NCBI RefSeq assembly: GCF_029256985.1
Contig: NZ_JARIDQ010000045.1
Location: 1-64,000 of the forward strand
DNA from: Otariodibacter sp.
Lineage (GTDB): Bacteria > Pseudomonadota > Gammaproteobacteria > Enterobacterales > Pasteurellaceae
DNA: 64,000 bases
Reading direction: 5' to 3'
Below, piece after piece: positions 9,729-19,254 of the stretch. Within the stretch, counting starts at the first letter, position 1. Every line of letters starts with the position of its first letter. The notes beneath the pieces were generated by a model. It ran no database searches and was not told where the DNA came from. It worked only from the letters and a program-made list of their open reading frames with translations. The position numbers were made by a program, and so were the translations under genes.

Positions 9729-9742
9729 TTGATATGTATCAA
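9729..9742. promoter_or_regulatory. FNR-type site
   Basis: TTGATATGTATCAA is a perfect TTGAT-N4-ATCAA; longer 9-bp inverted repeat spans 9726-9745. Confidence 0.75.
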
Positions 9743-9811
9743 TATAATAAGATCTTAATGCTTTCATTTTAAAATTTTAATTGGACATAAATGAACGAAC
9801 ACTCTACAATT

Positions 9812-9830
9812 AAACATAATAATCATTCTT
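9812..9830. promoter_or_regulatory. Fur-box-like sequence upstream of fetM-like gene
   Basis: AAACATAATAATCATTCTT, about 13/19 match to GATAATGATAATCATTATC. Confidence 0.55.
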
Positions 9831-9855
9831 AATTAGTAGCAGAGGTTTTGGTTTT

Positions 9856-11763
9856 ATGTTCCACTTACTACTACGCAATTGGCAACACTATGCTATTTTA
9901 CTATTTTCATTATTTTATAGTAGTCTGGCATTTTCAGACACGGACTATCATCAATGGGTACAAGATATTGAAAATCGACTTGATAAAACATTGTCTCTTT
10001 ATCAGCAGAATAATTCCGATGATGCTAGAACTGAAGTACAGATGGCTTATTTTGAGGTTTTTGAAAATTTAGAAGGACCTATTCGTATTAATTTTTCAGC
10101 TCAAAAAAGTTATAAAATGGAAGCGACTTTTGGTGAAATCCGCAAGATGATCGGTGAATCTAAACCTATTGCTGAAGTAGAAACTACAATAAACGGACTA
10201 AAAGCAGAACTAGAAGAAGTCTTACCATCTCTTATTAATGGTCACCAAATTAGTGCATCAGCCTCACATGAGGTTTATGATAATCCTGAAATTGAGCCTT
10301 ATTGGCAAGATAGTTTCAGGGTTATTGACGATCTATTAGCACAAGCAATTACAGCTTATCAAAAACAAGACTATCAAACAGCGAAGAAATTGATACAACA
10401 GGCACAGTATGATGGCTATAAAAATTCAGAAATGGAAATGTCCGTTCGCAAAAATCGTTCCGCAAGTATCTCGGCTAATATCAATCAACAGTTCTACGAT
10501 CTTATTCGATTAAGTGAAGAACCAGACCAAATTATCGCTATCGGTTATCAAGTTACAACGTTATTACAAGATATCGAAGAACTATTACCAAATCTCCCTA
10601 CAACTAGAGAAACGCAACAAGTAGCACAATCATTAGATAATGAAGCTGAATCACAAGATTGGGCTAAGATATCTCAAGATATCAATACTCGGATCCAACA
10701 AGCCATAAAAATGTACAATCAAGGTGAAGGCAAAAAAGCTATGTTGTTTGTCCAAGACACCTATTTTGATGTATTTGAAAATACAGGAATGGAAAATAAA
10801 ATTGGTTCAAGAGATAGCCAATTTAAAGCTGATCTCGAGGGTTATTTTACTCGTCTTGTTAGCTTAATTAAAGCTGAACAACCGAGTGAACAACTACAAG
10901 AGCAAGCTAAAGGCCTTCAAGATGGACTAGTTAAAGCTGTCGATATGTTAGATGAAGGCAACCAAAGCGATTGGTCAATGTTTATTTACAGCTTGATTAT
11001 TATTTTACGTGAAGGCTTAGAAGCATTACTTATTGTTGCTGCGATTATTGCCTATTTAGTCAAAAATAATCATAACGATAAATTGCCTGTTATCCGCCAA
11101 TCTGTTTATGTTGCACTAGTAGCAAGTGTGGTTACAGCAGTTATATTCCAATTTATATTCTCTAATTCAGGTGCTAACCGAGAACTATTAGAAGGGTTTA
11201 CTATGATCATTGCAGTCTTTATGCTGTTTATGATGAGTTATTGGTTATTATCTAAAGTTGAAGCACAAAATTGGAAACGTTATTTAGAAGGAAAATTAAC
11301 TTTAGCACTTAGTACCGGCTCATTGATGGGATTATGGTTCACTAGCTTCCTGGCTATTTATCGAGAAGGAGCTGAAACCGTACTATTCTATTATGCACTG
11401 GTTGGTGATGCAACAAGCTCAATGAGTTATTTGTATATGTTTGCTGGATTCATTGTAGGATGTATTCTCCTCGCTATTTGTTACTTCATAATGCGTTATA
11501 GTATTGTTAAATTGCCACTTAAACCATTCTTTCTATTTACTGGTTCGTTTATGTACCTGATGGCATTTATTTTTGCAGGAAAGAGTATTCTTGAACTTAT
11601 TGAAGGTAAATTATTTGAGCCTACATTGTTATCAGGTGTACCAGAAATTTCCTGGCTTGGTATTTATCCTTATGTAGAAACATTAATACCGCAACTAGTT
11701 TTACTAATTGCTGCAATTTTTGCCTTGTTCTATATGAAATATAAAAGTAAACAAACTATTTAA
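9856..11763 (+). CDS. fetM: FTR1-family iron permease with long periplasmic N-terminus (FetM-like)
   Basis: REXXE motifs ILREGLEAL and YREGAETVL in multi-TM C-terminal half; P19 gene directly downstream. Confidence 0.9.
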   Translation: MFHLLLRNWQHYAILLFSLFYSSLAFSDTDYHQWVQDIENRLDKTLSLYQQNNSDDARTEVQMAYFEVFENLEGPIRINFSAQKSYKMEATFGEIRKMIGESKPIAEVETTINGLKAELEEVLPSLINGHQISASASHEVYDNPEIEPYWQDSFRVIDDLLAQAITAYQKQDYQTAKKLIQQAQYDGYKNSEMEMSVRKNRSASISANINQQFYDLIRLSEEPDQIIAIGYQVTTLLQDIEELLPNLPTTRETQQVAQSLDNEAESQDWAKISQDINTRIQQAIKMYNQGEGKKAMLFVQDTYFDVFENTGMENKIGSRDSQFKADLEGYFTRLVSLIKAEQPSEQLQEQAKGLQDGLVKAVDMLDEGNQSDWSMFIYSLIIILREGLEALLIVAAIIAYLVKNNHNDKLPVIRQSVYVALVASVVTAVIFQFIFSNSGANRELLEGFTMIIAVFMLFMMSYWLLSKVEAQNWKRYLEGKLTLALSTGSLMGLWFTSFLAIYREGAETVLFYYALVGDATSSMSYLYMFAGFIVGCILLAICYFIMRYSIVKLPLKPFFLFTGSFMYLMAFIFAGKSILELIEGKLFEPTLLSGVPEISWLGIYPYVETLIPQLVLLIAAIFALFYMKYKSKQTI

Positions 11764-11801
11764 TTATTATCAAGTTTTTAACCCCCAAAAAGGAAAATAT
11801 T

Positions 11802-12323
11802 ATGAAAAAAACTGTAATGGCGACTGCCTTATTATCAAGTATTTTAGCTGCTCCTAGTGCTTTTGCTTTTGAAGAATTTCCAATTGGCGAAGCAGTAACA
11901 ATGAATAATATGGAAATTGCTGCAGTATATTTACAACCAATTGATATGGAGCCAAGAGGCATGGGATTATCAGCTGCTCAATCAGACATTCACTTGGAAG
12001 CAGATATTCATGCAACCACTGGTAATACTAATGGATTTGGTGAAGGTGAATGGATGCCTTATCTTACAATAAATTATGTTTTGGTAAATAGTGATACTGG
12101 AGCAAAACAAGAAGGTACTTTTATGCCAATGGTTGCGAGCGATGGCCCTCACTATGGTGCCAATATCAAAATGATGGGAGTAGGTAACTATAAATTAACT
12201 TACCATATTGATCCTCCATCAAAAGCTGGTTTACACCGTCATACAGATAAGGATACTGGAGTTGAGCGTTGGTGGAAACCTTTTGATGTTAGCTATGAAT
12301 TTAAATTCACTGGATTAAAATAA
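11802..12323 (+). CDS. fetP: Periplasmic P19/FetP-family iron-binding protein
   Basis: Signal peptide, FEEFPIGEAVTMNNMEIAAVYLQPIDMEP, DIHLEADIHAT, HRHTD motifs. Confidence 0.93.
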   Translation: MKKTVMATALLSSILAAPSAFAFEEFPIGEAVTMNNMEIAAVYLQPIDMEPRGMGLSAAQSDIHLEADIHATTGNTNGFGEGEWMPYLTINYVLVNSDTGAKQEGTFMPMVASDGPHYGANIKMMGVGNYKLTYHIDPPSKAGLHRHTDKDTGVERWWKPFDVSYEFKFTGLK

Positions 12324-12344
12324 TTCATCAATAACTCTCGTTGA

Positions 12345-12376
12345 GAAAAACACCTTAAAAATTTAAGGTGTTTTTC
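12345..12376 (+). terminator. Intrinsic terminator inside the fet-type operon
   Basis: GAAAAACACCTTAAA-AA-TTTAAGGTGTTTTTC: ~15-bp stem with T5 tract. Confidence 0.8.
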
Positions 12377-12412
12377 CCATTCTTTACATTTCTTTTTATA
12401 GTTAGAGCCATT

Positions 12413-13816
12413 ATGAATTACTTTTTTGTTTTTTTATTACAGAGCGTTATGCCGTTTGCACTATTACTTGGTTGTATGTGGTCAAATTACTCAAAAGTAA
12501 AAATTCAATCACTTATCTGGAGTAGTATTTTTGCTATATTTATTGGTATAGCTATCTATCTAAATTTACCTCAAAACCAAACAACAGTACTCGTTTTAAC
12601 TGGTGCTATTGCTAGTCTGTTGTTTATTTTTTACCTAGTTCAATTCTTCTATTCTAAACGACTCGCTTATATTTTAAATTTTATCCTATGTTTAGTGGCT
12701 GGTATTATCTGGGCTAAAGATCCTAACATTACCTCTGTAACTAATACTGATGTTATCAATACTGATTTTATTTTAAATATCTGTGCCATCGTTCTGGGTT
12801 TCTTATTTTGTTTATTTATCGCTTGTTGGATCAATATCCTATTAAAACAAAAAGAACTCCAACAAAAATTTAGATTTATTCGATTATTTGTCATTACAGC
12901 GGTTACATTATTACTTCTTATTCCTATGTTAAGTGATATCTTATTGAGTTTGATGAAACTTCAAATTTTGGATCTCACTAAACTTCGCCTAACTATTGTG
13001 GCGAAATCAGGAAGTCTTACTAACTATTTTAACTATATAAATATGGTCGTACTTATCCTAGTATTGCTCGTATTTATACCTATCGTGTATATCCCACGTA
13101 AGAAATCTTCAATATCAGAAAATGATCTAATAGAAAAAAGACAAAAAACAGCAATATTCCTCGTTGCAAAAAGACTTTTTATTTCAGGTTTTGCAATCAT
13201 TTGTATTATTTTTTCAACTCAACTCTATTGGGATCAAGTCGCTTCACAAGCACCTAGATTATCAGAAGCAACACCTGTTACCCTTGATGAAAATAATCAA
13301 GTTAGAATTCCAATTGAAACCGTCAAGGATGGCAAATTACATAGATTTGTTTGGATCGCTGATGATGGAAAAGCAGTTAGATTCTTTATCATAAATAGAG
13401 TACAAGGAAAGGTAAGTTTAGGTGTAGTATTTGATGCTTGTCTATTATGTGGTGATCAAGGCTACATAATGGAAGGTGATCAAGTTATCTGTGTCGGTTG
13501 TGGTGTTCGTGTATTTATTCCATCAATCGGTAAACCTGGTGGTTGTAACCCTGTACCAATTGATGACTGGGAACAAACAGAAGACAGTGTGGTAATAAGT
13601 AAAGCAAGTTTAGAAGCAGGGAAAACGTACTTCTCTACCGTTGTTGAACTAGAAGTAACCGATCCTGTAGATCACAGTAAAGTCATCAATACAAAAACGG
13701 AATACAGATACACTTATAACGATAAAACTTATTTCTTTGCAACCGAAGAAAATATGAGTTTATTCCGTGATAATCCTGAAAAATATGTACAGGATGATGC
13801 AACCAAGGGGGAATAA
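12413..13816 (+). CDS. DUF2318 Fe-S-type membrane protein (start moved from 12368 to 12413)
   Basis: TM N-terminus; Cys-rich CLLCGDQGY...VICVGCG...GGCNPVP; C-terminal YHS-like segment. Start 12368 lies in the terminator. Confidence 0.8.
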   Translation: MNYFFVFLLQSVMPFALLLGCMWSNYSKVKIQSLIWSSIFAIFIGIAIYLNLPQNQTTVLVLTGAIASLLFIFYLVQFFYSKRLAYILNFILCLVAGIIWAKDPNITSVTNTDVINTDFILNICAIVLGFLFCLFIACWINILLKQKELQQKFRFIRLFVITAVTLLLLIPMLSDILLSLMKLQILDLTKLRLTIVAKSGSLTNYFNYINMVVLILVLLVFIPIVYIPRKKSSISENDLIEKRQKTAIFLVAKRLFISGFAIICIIFSTQLYWDQVASQAPRLSEATPVTLDENNQVRIPIETVKDGKLHRFVWIADDGKAVRFFIINRVQGKVSLGVVFDACLLCGDQGYIMEGDQVICVGCGVRVFIPSIGKPGGCNPVPIDDWEQTEDSVVISKASLEAGKTYFSTVVELEVTDPVDHSKVINTKTEYRYTYNDKTYFFATEENMSLFRDNPEKYVQDDATKGE

Positions 13817-15136
13817 ATGTTATTTAGAATGCTATTTCAATCTTGGCGGTATGGATTAAAAAGAAAACTCCTCGCTATTACTACGATATTCTTAGCAGCT
13901 GGATTAGTCTCTGCATTACTTGCAGTTTCTATCGATATCGGTGATAAGATGTCGAGAGAATTGAAATCTTATGGGGCAAATATTCTTATTGCACCAGCAA
14001 GTAGTGCTACTTTGCCTGATGAAATGAATATTAATAGTTCACTTTCTACCCAAGATTTCTTAGATGAATCAGAATTACCAAATATCAAAGATATCTTTTG
14101 GCGTAACAATATTGTCGGCTTTGCACCTTTATTAAAAGCACAAGTCACTGCAATATCGGGTAACGCATCAAATGAGATTGAAATATTGGGTACATTTTTC
14201 GATCATCAAATAGCTGTTCCTGATGAAGATGACTATCATACAGGTCAAAAAATTATTAGCCCTTTTTGGAAGGTTGAAGGCAAATGGGTCGATGATTCAA
14301 CTAACCAATTTACTGGGCCAATACCAGCATTACTTGGTAAAACATTATCTCAGCAATATAATTGGCAAGTTAATGACGTAATCCAGTTAGAATATATTGA
14401 TGAAAAGCAAACAAAACATTCGGTTGATGTGACTATCACAGGTATTCTATCAACTGGTGGAGCTGAAGAAAATCAGATCGTTATGCCTTTAAGTGAGGTT
14501 CAAAATCTACTTGGATTAGAAGGGAAAGTACAAGAAATCAAAGTTTCTGCACTTACTGTACCTGAAAATGCATTATCTCGTAAGGCTAGAGCAAATCCCG
14601 ATGCTTTAACTGCTGAAGAATATGATCTATGGTATTGTACAGCTTATGTATCCTCTATTTCACTTCAACTGGAAGAAGCTATTTCTGGAGCAGTAGTTCG
14701 TCCAATTTGGCAAGTTGCTGCATCAGAAGGTGCGGTAATTGAAAAAATACAATTATTGCTTGGTGTAGTGACTTTCGCTGCTTTAATTGCTGCGGCAATG
14801 GGGATTGCTTCCCTAATGACCTCAACCATCATTGAACGTAGTAAAGAAATTGGGCTAATGAAAGCATTAGGCGCATACCAATGGCAAATTATTCTACTCT
14901 TCTATTGTGAAGCAACAGTAAGTGGGCTTATTGGTGGAGTTCTAGGATGTATTGCAGGTTGGGGACTGGCTCAATTTATCGGAACGGCTCTTTTTGGTTC
15001 ACTATTAAGCTTTGCTTGGATTGTTATCCCTTGTGTAATGGTATTATCAGTATTAATTGCAATAATAGGTACTTGGATACCTGCACATAGAATCTCTCAA
15101 CTCTATCCTGTAGAGGTTTTATATGGCCGTCAGTAG
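13817..15136 (+). CDS. FtsX/MacB-type ABC permease
   Basis: N-terminal TM, periplasmic domain, C-terminal three TMs with ERSKEIGLMKALGA. Confidence 0.9.
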   Translation: MLFRMLFQSWRYGLKRKLLAITTIFLAAGLVSALLAVSIDIGDKMSRELKSYGANILIAPASSATLPDEMNINSSLSTQDFLDESELPNIKDIFWRNNIVGFAPLLKAQVTAISGNASNEIEILGTFFDHQIAVPDEDDYHTGQKIISPFWKVEGKWVDDSTNQFTGPIPALLGKTLSQQYNWQVNDVIQLEYIDEKQTKHSVDVTITGILSTGGAEENQIVMPLSEVQNLLGLEGKVQEIKVSALTVPENALSRKARANPDALTAEEYDLWYCTAYVSSISLQLEEAISGAVVRPIWQVAASEGAVIEKIQLLLGVVTFAALIAAAMGIASLMTSTIIERSKEIGLMKALGAYQWQIILLFYCEATVSGLIGGVLGCIAGWGLAQFIGTALFGSLLSFAWIVIPCVMVLSVLIAIIGTWIPAHRISQLYPVEVLYGRQ

Positions 15137-16262
15137 CTCGAACAACATGTTTTGGAGAATCGTCTTTAGAGCATTACGGTTACGGTTGCAAAGAGTATTA
15201 ATTATTTTCTCTGCATTGACCGTAGGAGCAAGTATTGTTACTGCAATGTCTGCTGTGTATTTTGATATCAATACTAAGATGAGCCAAGAACTTAGAACAT
15301 TTGGTGCTAATTTTTATATCGGTTCACTACAAAATGGATTCATGTCTGAATCAAAACTTGAACAAATAATTAAAGAAGCACCAGCTAATTTAATTACTGC
15401 AGCAAGCCCTTATTTATATGGTATTGCACGGAGTGAATTGGAAAAAGTCGTACTCATGGGAGTTTGGTTTAGCGACATTAAAACACTTGCCCCTTATTGG
15501 CAAATTACGGGTAGCGCTATTGGTGTTAATTTTGATGATCGCAATGCAATGATTGGAAAAGCCCTTGCTGAAAGACTCAATCTAAGCATTGGTGATCAAA
15601 TAACATTAATCAAAGATGCCTCGAATAAGCATAGCTTTAAAATTAAAGGTATTGTTGAAGCTGGTGATGCAACAGACAATATGCTTATCGTAAGCTTAGA
15701 ATTTGCACAGAAATGGCTTGATAAATCAGGACTCGCCACAAATGCTTTTTTGAATGTTAAGAATGATCAAGGTCAAGTGGAACAATTTGCTCAAAAATTA
15801 GAACAAGAATATCCTGATTTAGATATCCGTCCAATTCGAAAAGTATCAGCATCTGAAGGGCAAATACTCGATAAAATTAAAGGACTAATGGGACTAATCT
15901 CTTTAGTTATATTACTGTTGGCAACACTTTGTGTTAATACTACCCTCATCGCCATAGTGGGTGAACGTTCTAAAGAATTTGCCTTACAAAAAGCGTTAGG
16001 TGCAAAACGAACTGATATTATTAAACAAATTATGACTGAAACTCTTATCATTGCTATTTTTGCAATTATTGTGGGACTAATTTTAGGCTATGTTCTAGCT
16101 CAAGTGTTAGGGATAACTGTATTTAAAGCCTATATAGATATGCGTTTACCTGTTATTCCTATTACTATTATACTTTCGTTATGTGTGGCTTTAATTGCAG
16201 TAATTGTTCCAACACGTAGAGCGTTAGAAATTCAAACTGCAAATGTATTAAAAGGTGAATAG
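15123..16262 (+). CDS. FtsX/MacB-type ABC permease (second subunit)
   Basis: GERSKEFALQKALGAKR; overlaps preceding CDS. Confidence 0.9.
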   Translation: MAVSSSNNMFWRIVFRALRLRLQRVLIIFSALTVGASIVTAMSAVYFDINTKMSQELRTFGANFYIGSLQNGFMSESKLEQIIKEAPANLITAASPYLYGIARSELEKVVLMGVWFSDIKTLAPYWQITGSAIGVNFDDRNAMIGKALAERLNLSIGDQITLIKDASNKHSFKIKGIVEAGDATDNMLIVSLEFAQKWLDKSGLATNAFLNVKNDQGQVEQFAQKLEQEYPDLDIRPIRKVSASEGQILDKIKGLMGLISLVILLLATLCVNTTLIAIVGERSKEFALQKALGAKRTDIIKQIMTETLIIAIFAIIVGLILGYVLAQVLGITVFKAYIDMRLPVIPITIILSLCVALIAVIVPTRRALEIQTANVLKGE

Positions 16263-16263
16263 A

Positions 16264-16929
16264 ATGGCTAACAATATTATAGAAACAATAGGGTTATACA
16301 AAAGATTCGATCAAGTTACCGCATTAGCAGACATCAATATTACAATCAAAGAAGGTGAATTTATTGCAATAATGGGGGCTTCTGGCTCTGGAAAAACAAC
16401 GCTAATGAATATTCTGACTGGATTAGATACGGCTACAGAAGGAAAAGTCATCATTGATGGTATAGATACCGCACAGTTAGATGAAGTAGGCCGCCAACGA
16501 TTCAGAGCCGAAAGAATTGGTTTAGTTTTCCAACAATTCCATTTAATACCCTACTTAACTGCATTGGAAAATATTATGCTTGCTCAGCATTATCATAGTG
16601 TTGTCGATGAAGAGTCTGCCAAAGTAGCACTTGAAAAAGTAGGTCTTGGACATCGTATCAATCATAGACCTAGCCAACTTTCTGGTGGAGAACAACAACG
16701 TGTTTGTATTGCTAGAGCATTAGTTAATCAACCACCAGTAATATTTGCTGATGAACCTACTGGTAATTTAGATGAAAAAAATGAAGAATTGGTGCTAAAT
16801 CTATTAACTGAACTCAACAAACAAGGGCGAACCATTGTTATGGTTACTCATAACCCAGAACTAACAAAGCTTACAAATAGAACCATATTTTTACAACATG
16901 GAAAATTTTTACGTGAAGAAATTAACTAA
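16264..16929 (+). CDS. ABC transporter ATP-binding protein (LolD/MacB type)
   Basis: Walker A GASGSGKTT, LSGGEQQRV, FADEPTGNLD; start MANNII at 16264. Confidence 0.93.
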   Translation: MANNIIETIGLYKRFDQVTALADINITIKEGEFIAIMGASGSGKTTLMNILTGLDTATEGKVIIDGIDTAQLDEVGRQRFRAERIGLVFQQFHLIPYLTALENIMLAQHYHSVVDEESAKVALEKVGLGHRINHRPSQLSGGEQQRVCIARALVNQPPVIFADEPTGNLDEKNEELVLNLLTELNKQGRTIVMVTHNPELTKLTNRTIFLQHGKFLREEIN

Positions 16930-16939
16930 GGAAATTACT

Positions 16940-17431
16940 ATGTCATCTCGTATTTTTAAAATGATTAACACTGCCTTACTTTCCGTTGCTTGCATCACCC
17001 TTGTTGCTTGTAAAGATGAAGTTGCTACAGTTGGAGGAACCGCTCCAGATTTAGCCACATTTGACTTACAAGGGAATCCAGTGAGCTTACAAGAAAAACA
17101 AGGCAAACCATTGCTACTCACTTTTTGGTCAGGATCTTGTGGTATCTGTGCAGAAGAATTAATTGAGTTCCAAGAATTACAAAGTAAATATCCAAATAAT
17201 ATGCAAGTTCTTGCGGTTAATATTGATGGTGAAAATGCTGATACTCAAAGTGTAGTAAATAAAAGAAATTTAGTTTTACCCGTAGTTAAAGATCAATTAA
17301 ATATTACAGCTGAACGTTATCAATTAAAAGGAACACCTACTTCTTTTGTCATTAATGCAGAAGGAAAAATCCTTAATAAATATGAAGGGTTAATCCCAGA
17401 AGAAGAATTAGAGGGTTTATTTAAGGGATAA
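16940..17431 (+). CDS. TlpA/ResA-like thioredoxin-fold lipoprotein
   Basis: Lipobox LVAC; WSGSCGICAEE (CGIC); PTSFVINAEGKI. Confidence 0.88.
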   Translation: MSSRIFKMINTALLSVACITLVACKDEVATVGGTAPDLATFDLQGNPVSLQEKQGKPLLLTFWSGSCGICAEELIEFQELQSKYPNNMQVLAVNIDGENADTQSVVNKRNLVLPVVKDQLNITAERYQLKGTPTSFVINAEGKILNKYEGLIPEEELEGLFKG

Positions 17432-17435
17432 TGCA

Positions 17436-17753
17436 ATGAAAATTATTTATTCAGTAATCCTATTGATTGCAAGTGCTAATCTATTTGCAAATACTGATTC
17501 TCCAGCCGATGCTGAAAAAGGTGCAAAATTGTTTAAACAAACTTGTGCCACTTGCCATGGAAAAACTGGCGAAAAATCAGCGATGAACCAATCTAAAATA
17601 ATTAATCAGCTAAATGCAGATGAAATTGTTTTAGCATTACAAAATAGAAAAACTGGTACAATTTCAATTTCTAAAGCAGGAAATAGAATTAAATCTAAAT
17701 TATCTGAACAAGATATGAAGGATATTGCAGAGTTTCTGCAAAAAATAGAATAG
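17436..17753 (+). CDS. Periplasmic c-type cytochrome
   Basis: Signal peptide; CATCH heme motif; distal Met plausible; last gene of iron operon. Confidence 0.85.
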   Translation: MKIIYSVILLIASANLFANTDSPADAEKGAKLFKQTCATCHGKTGEKSAMNQSKIINQLNADEIVLALQNRKTGTISISKAGNRIKSKLSEQDMKDIAEFLQKIE

Positions 17754-17760
17754 CTTTTTG

Positions 17761-17802
17761 AATTAGCCCAAGCATATAAAAAATAGTATACTTGGGCTAA
17801 TT
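17761..17802. terminator. Bidirectional terminator between cytochrome gene and tgt
   Basis: AATTAGCCCAAG ... CTTGGGCTAATT, 12-bp inverted repeat between convergent genes. Confidence 0.75.
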
Positions 17803-17808
17803 TTAAAC

Positions 17809-18948
<1,140 letters not shown>

Positions 18949-19124
18949 TTAATTCTCCTACGAAGAAACAGTTCGTAAATAAAGTTACTAAACCTAATGA
19001 GGTGAAATGTATTATACCTTAAACATCAATAAAACAACCTGAAAATAATACTATGCATATATTGGTTGATAAATTATAAACAAAATTTTGATAAATCATT
19101 ACTTTATGCTAAAATAAACAGGAG

Positions 19125-19163
19125 ATAAGGGAATTTCATCTATTTTTTTAAAATTTCCCTTAT
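19125..19163 (+). promoter_or_regulatory. Terminator-like hairpin in the leader of the first BCCT gene
   Basis: ATAAGGGAA...TTCCCTTAT followed by TTTATTTT, downstream of a TTGATA-N16-TAAAAT promoter-like sequence. Confidence 0.45.
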
Positions 19164-19254
19164 TTTATTTTACACTTCAAACTTTATATGTTTTGTCTCA
19201 ACAACATCATAATTTTTTTACCAAATATATTTTGTAACAAAATAGGAGTATATT

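Noticed and set aside
9848-10072. 74-aa ORF at the 5' end of fetM
   Set aside because: Out-of-frame overlap with the FTR1 permease CDS.
12368-12412. Upstream start of the DUF2318 protein
   Set aside because: Start lies in the terminator stem; MNYFFVFLLQ at 12413 is better.
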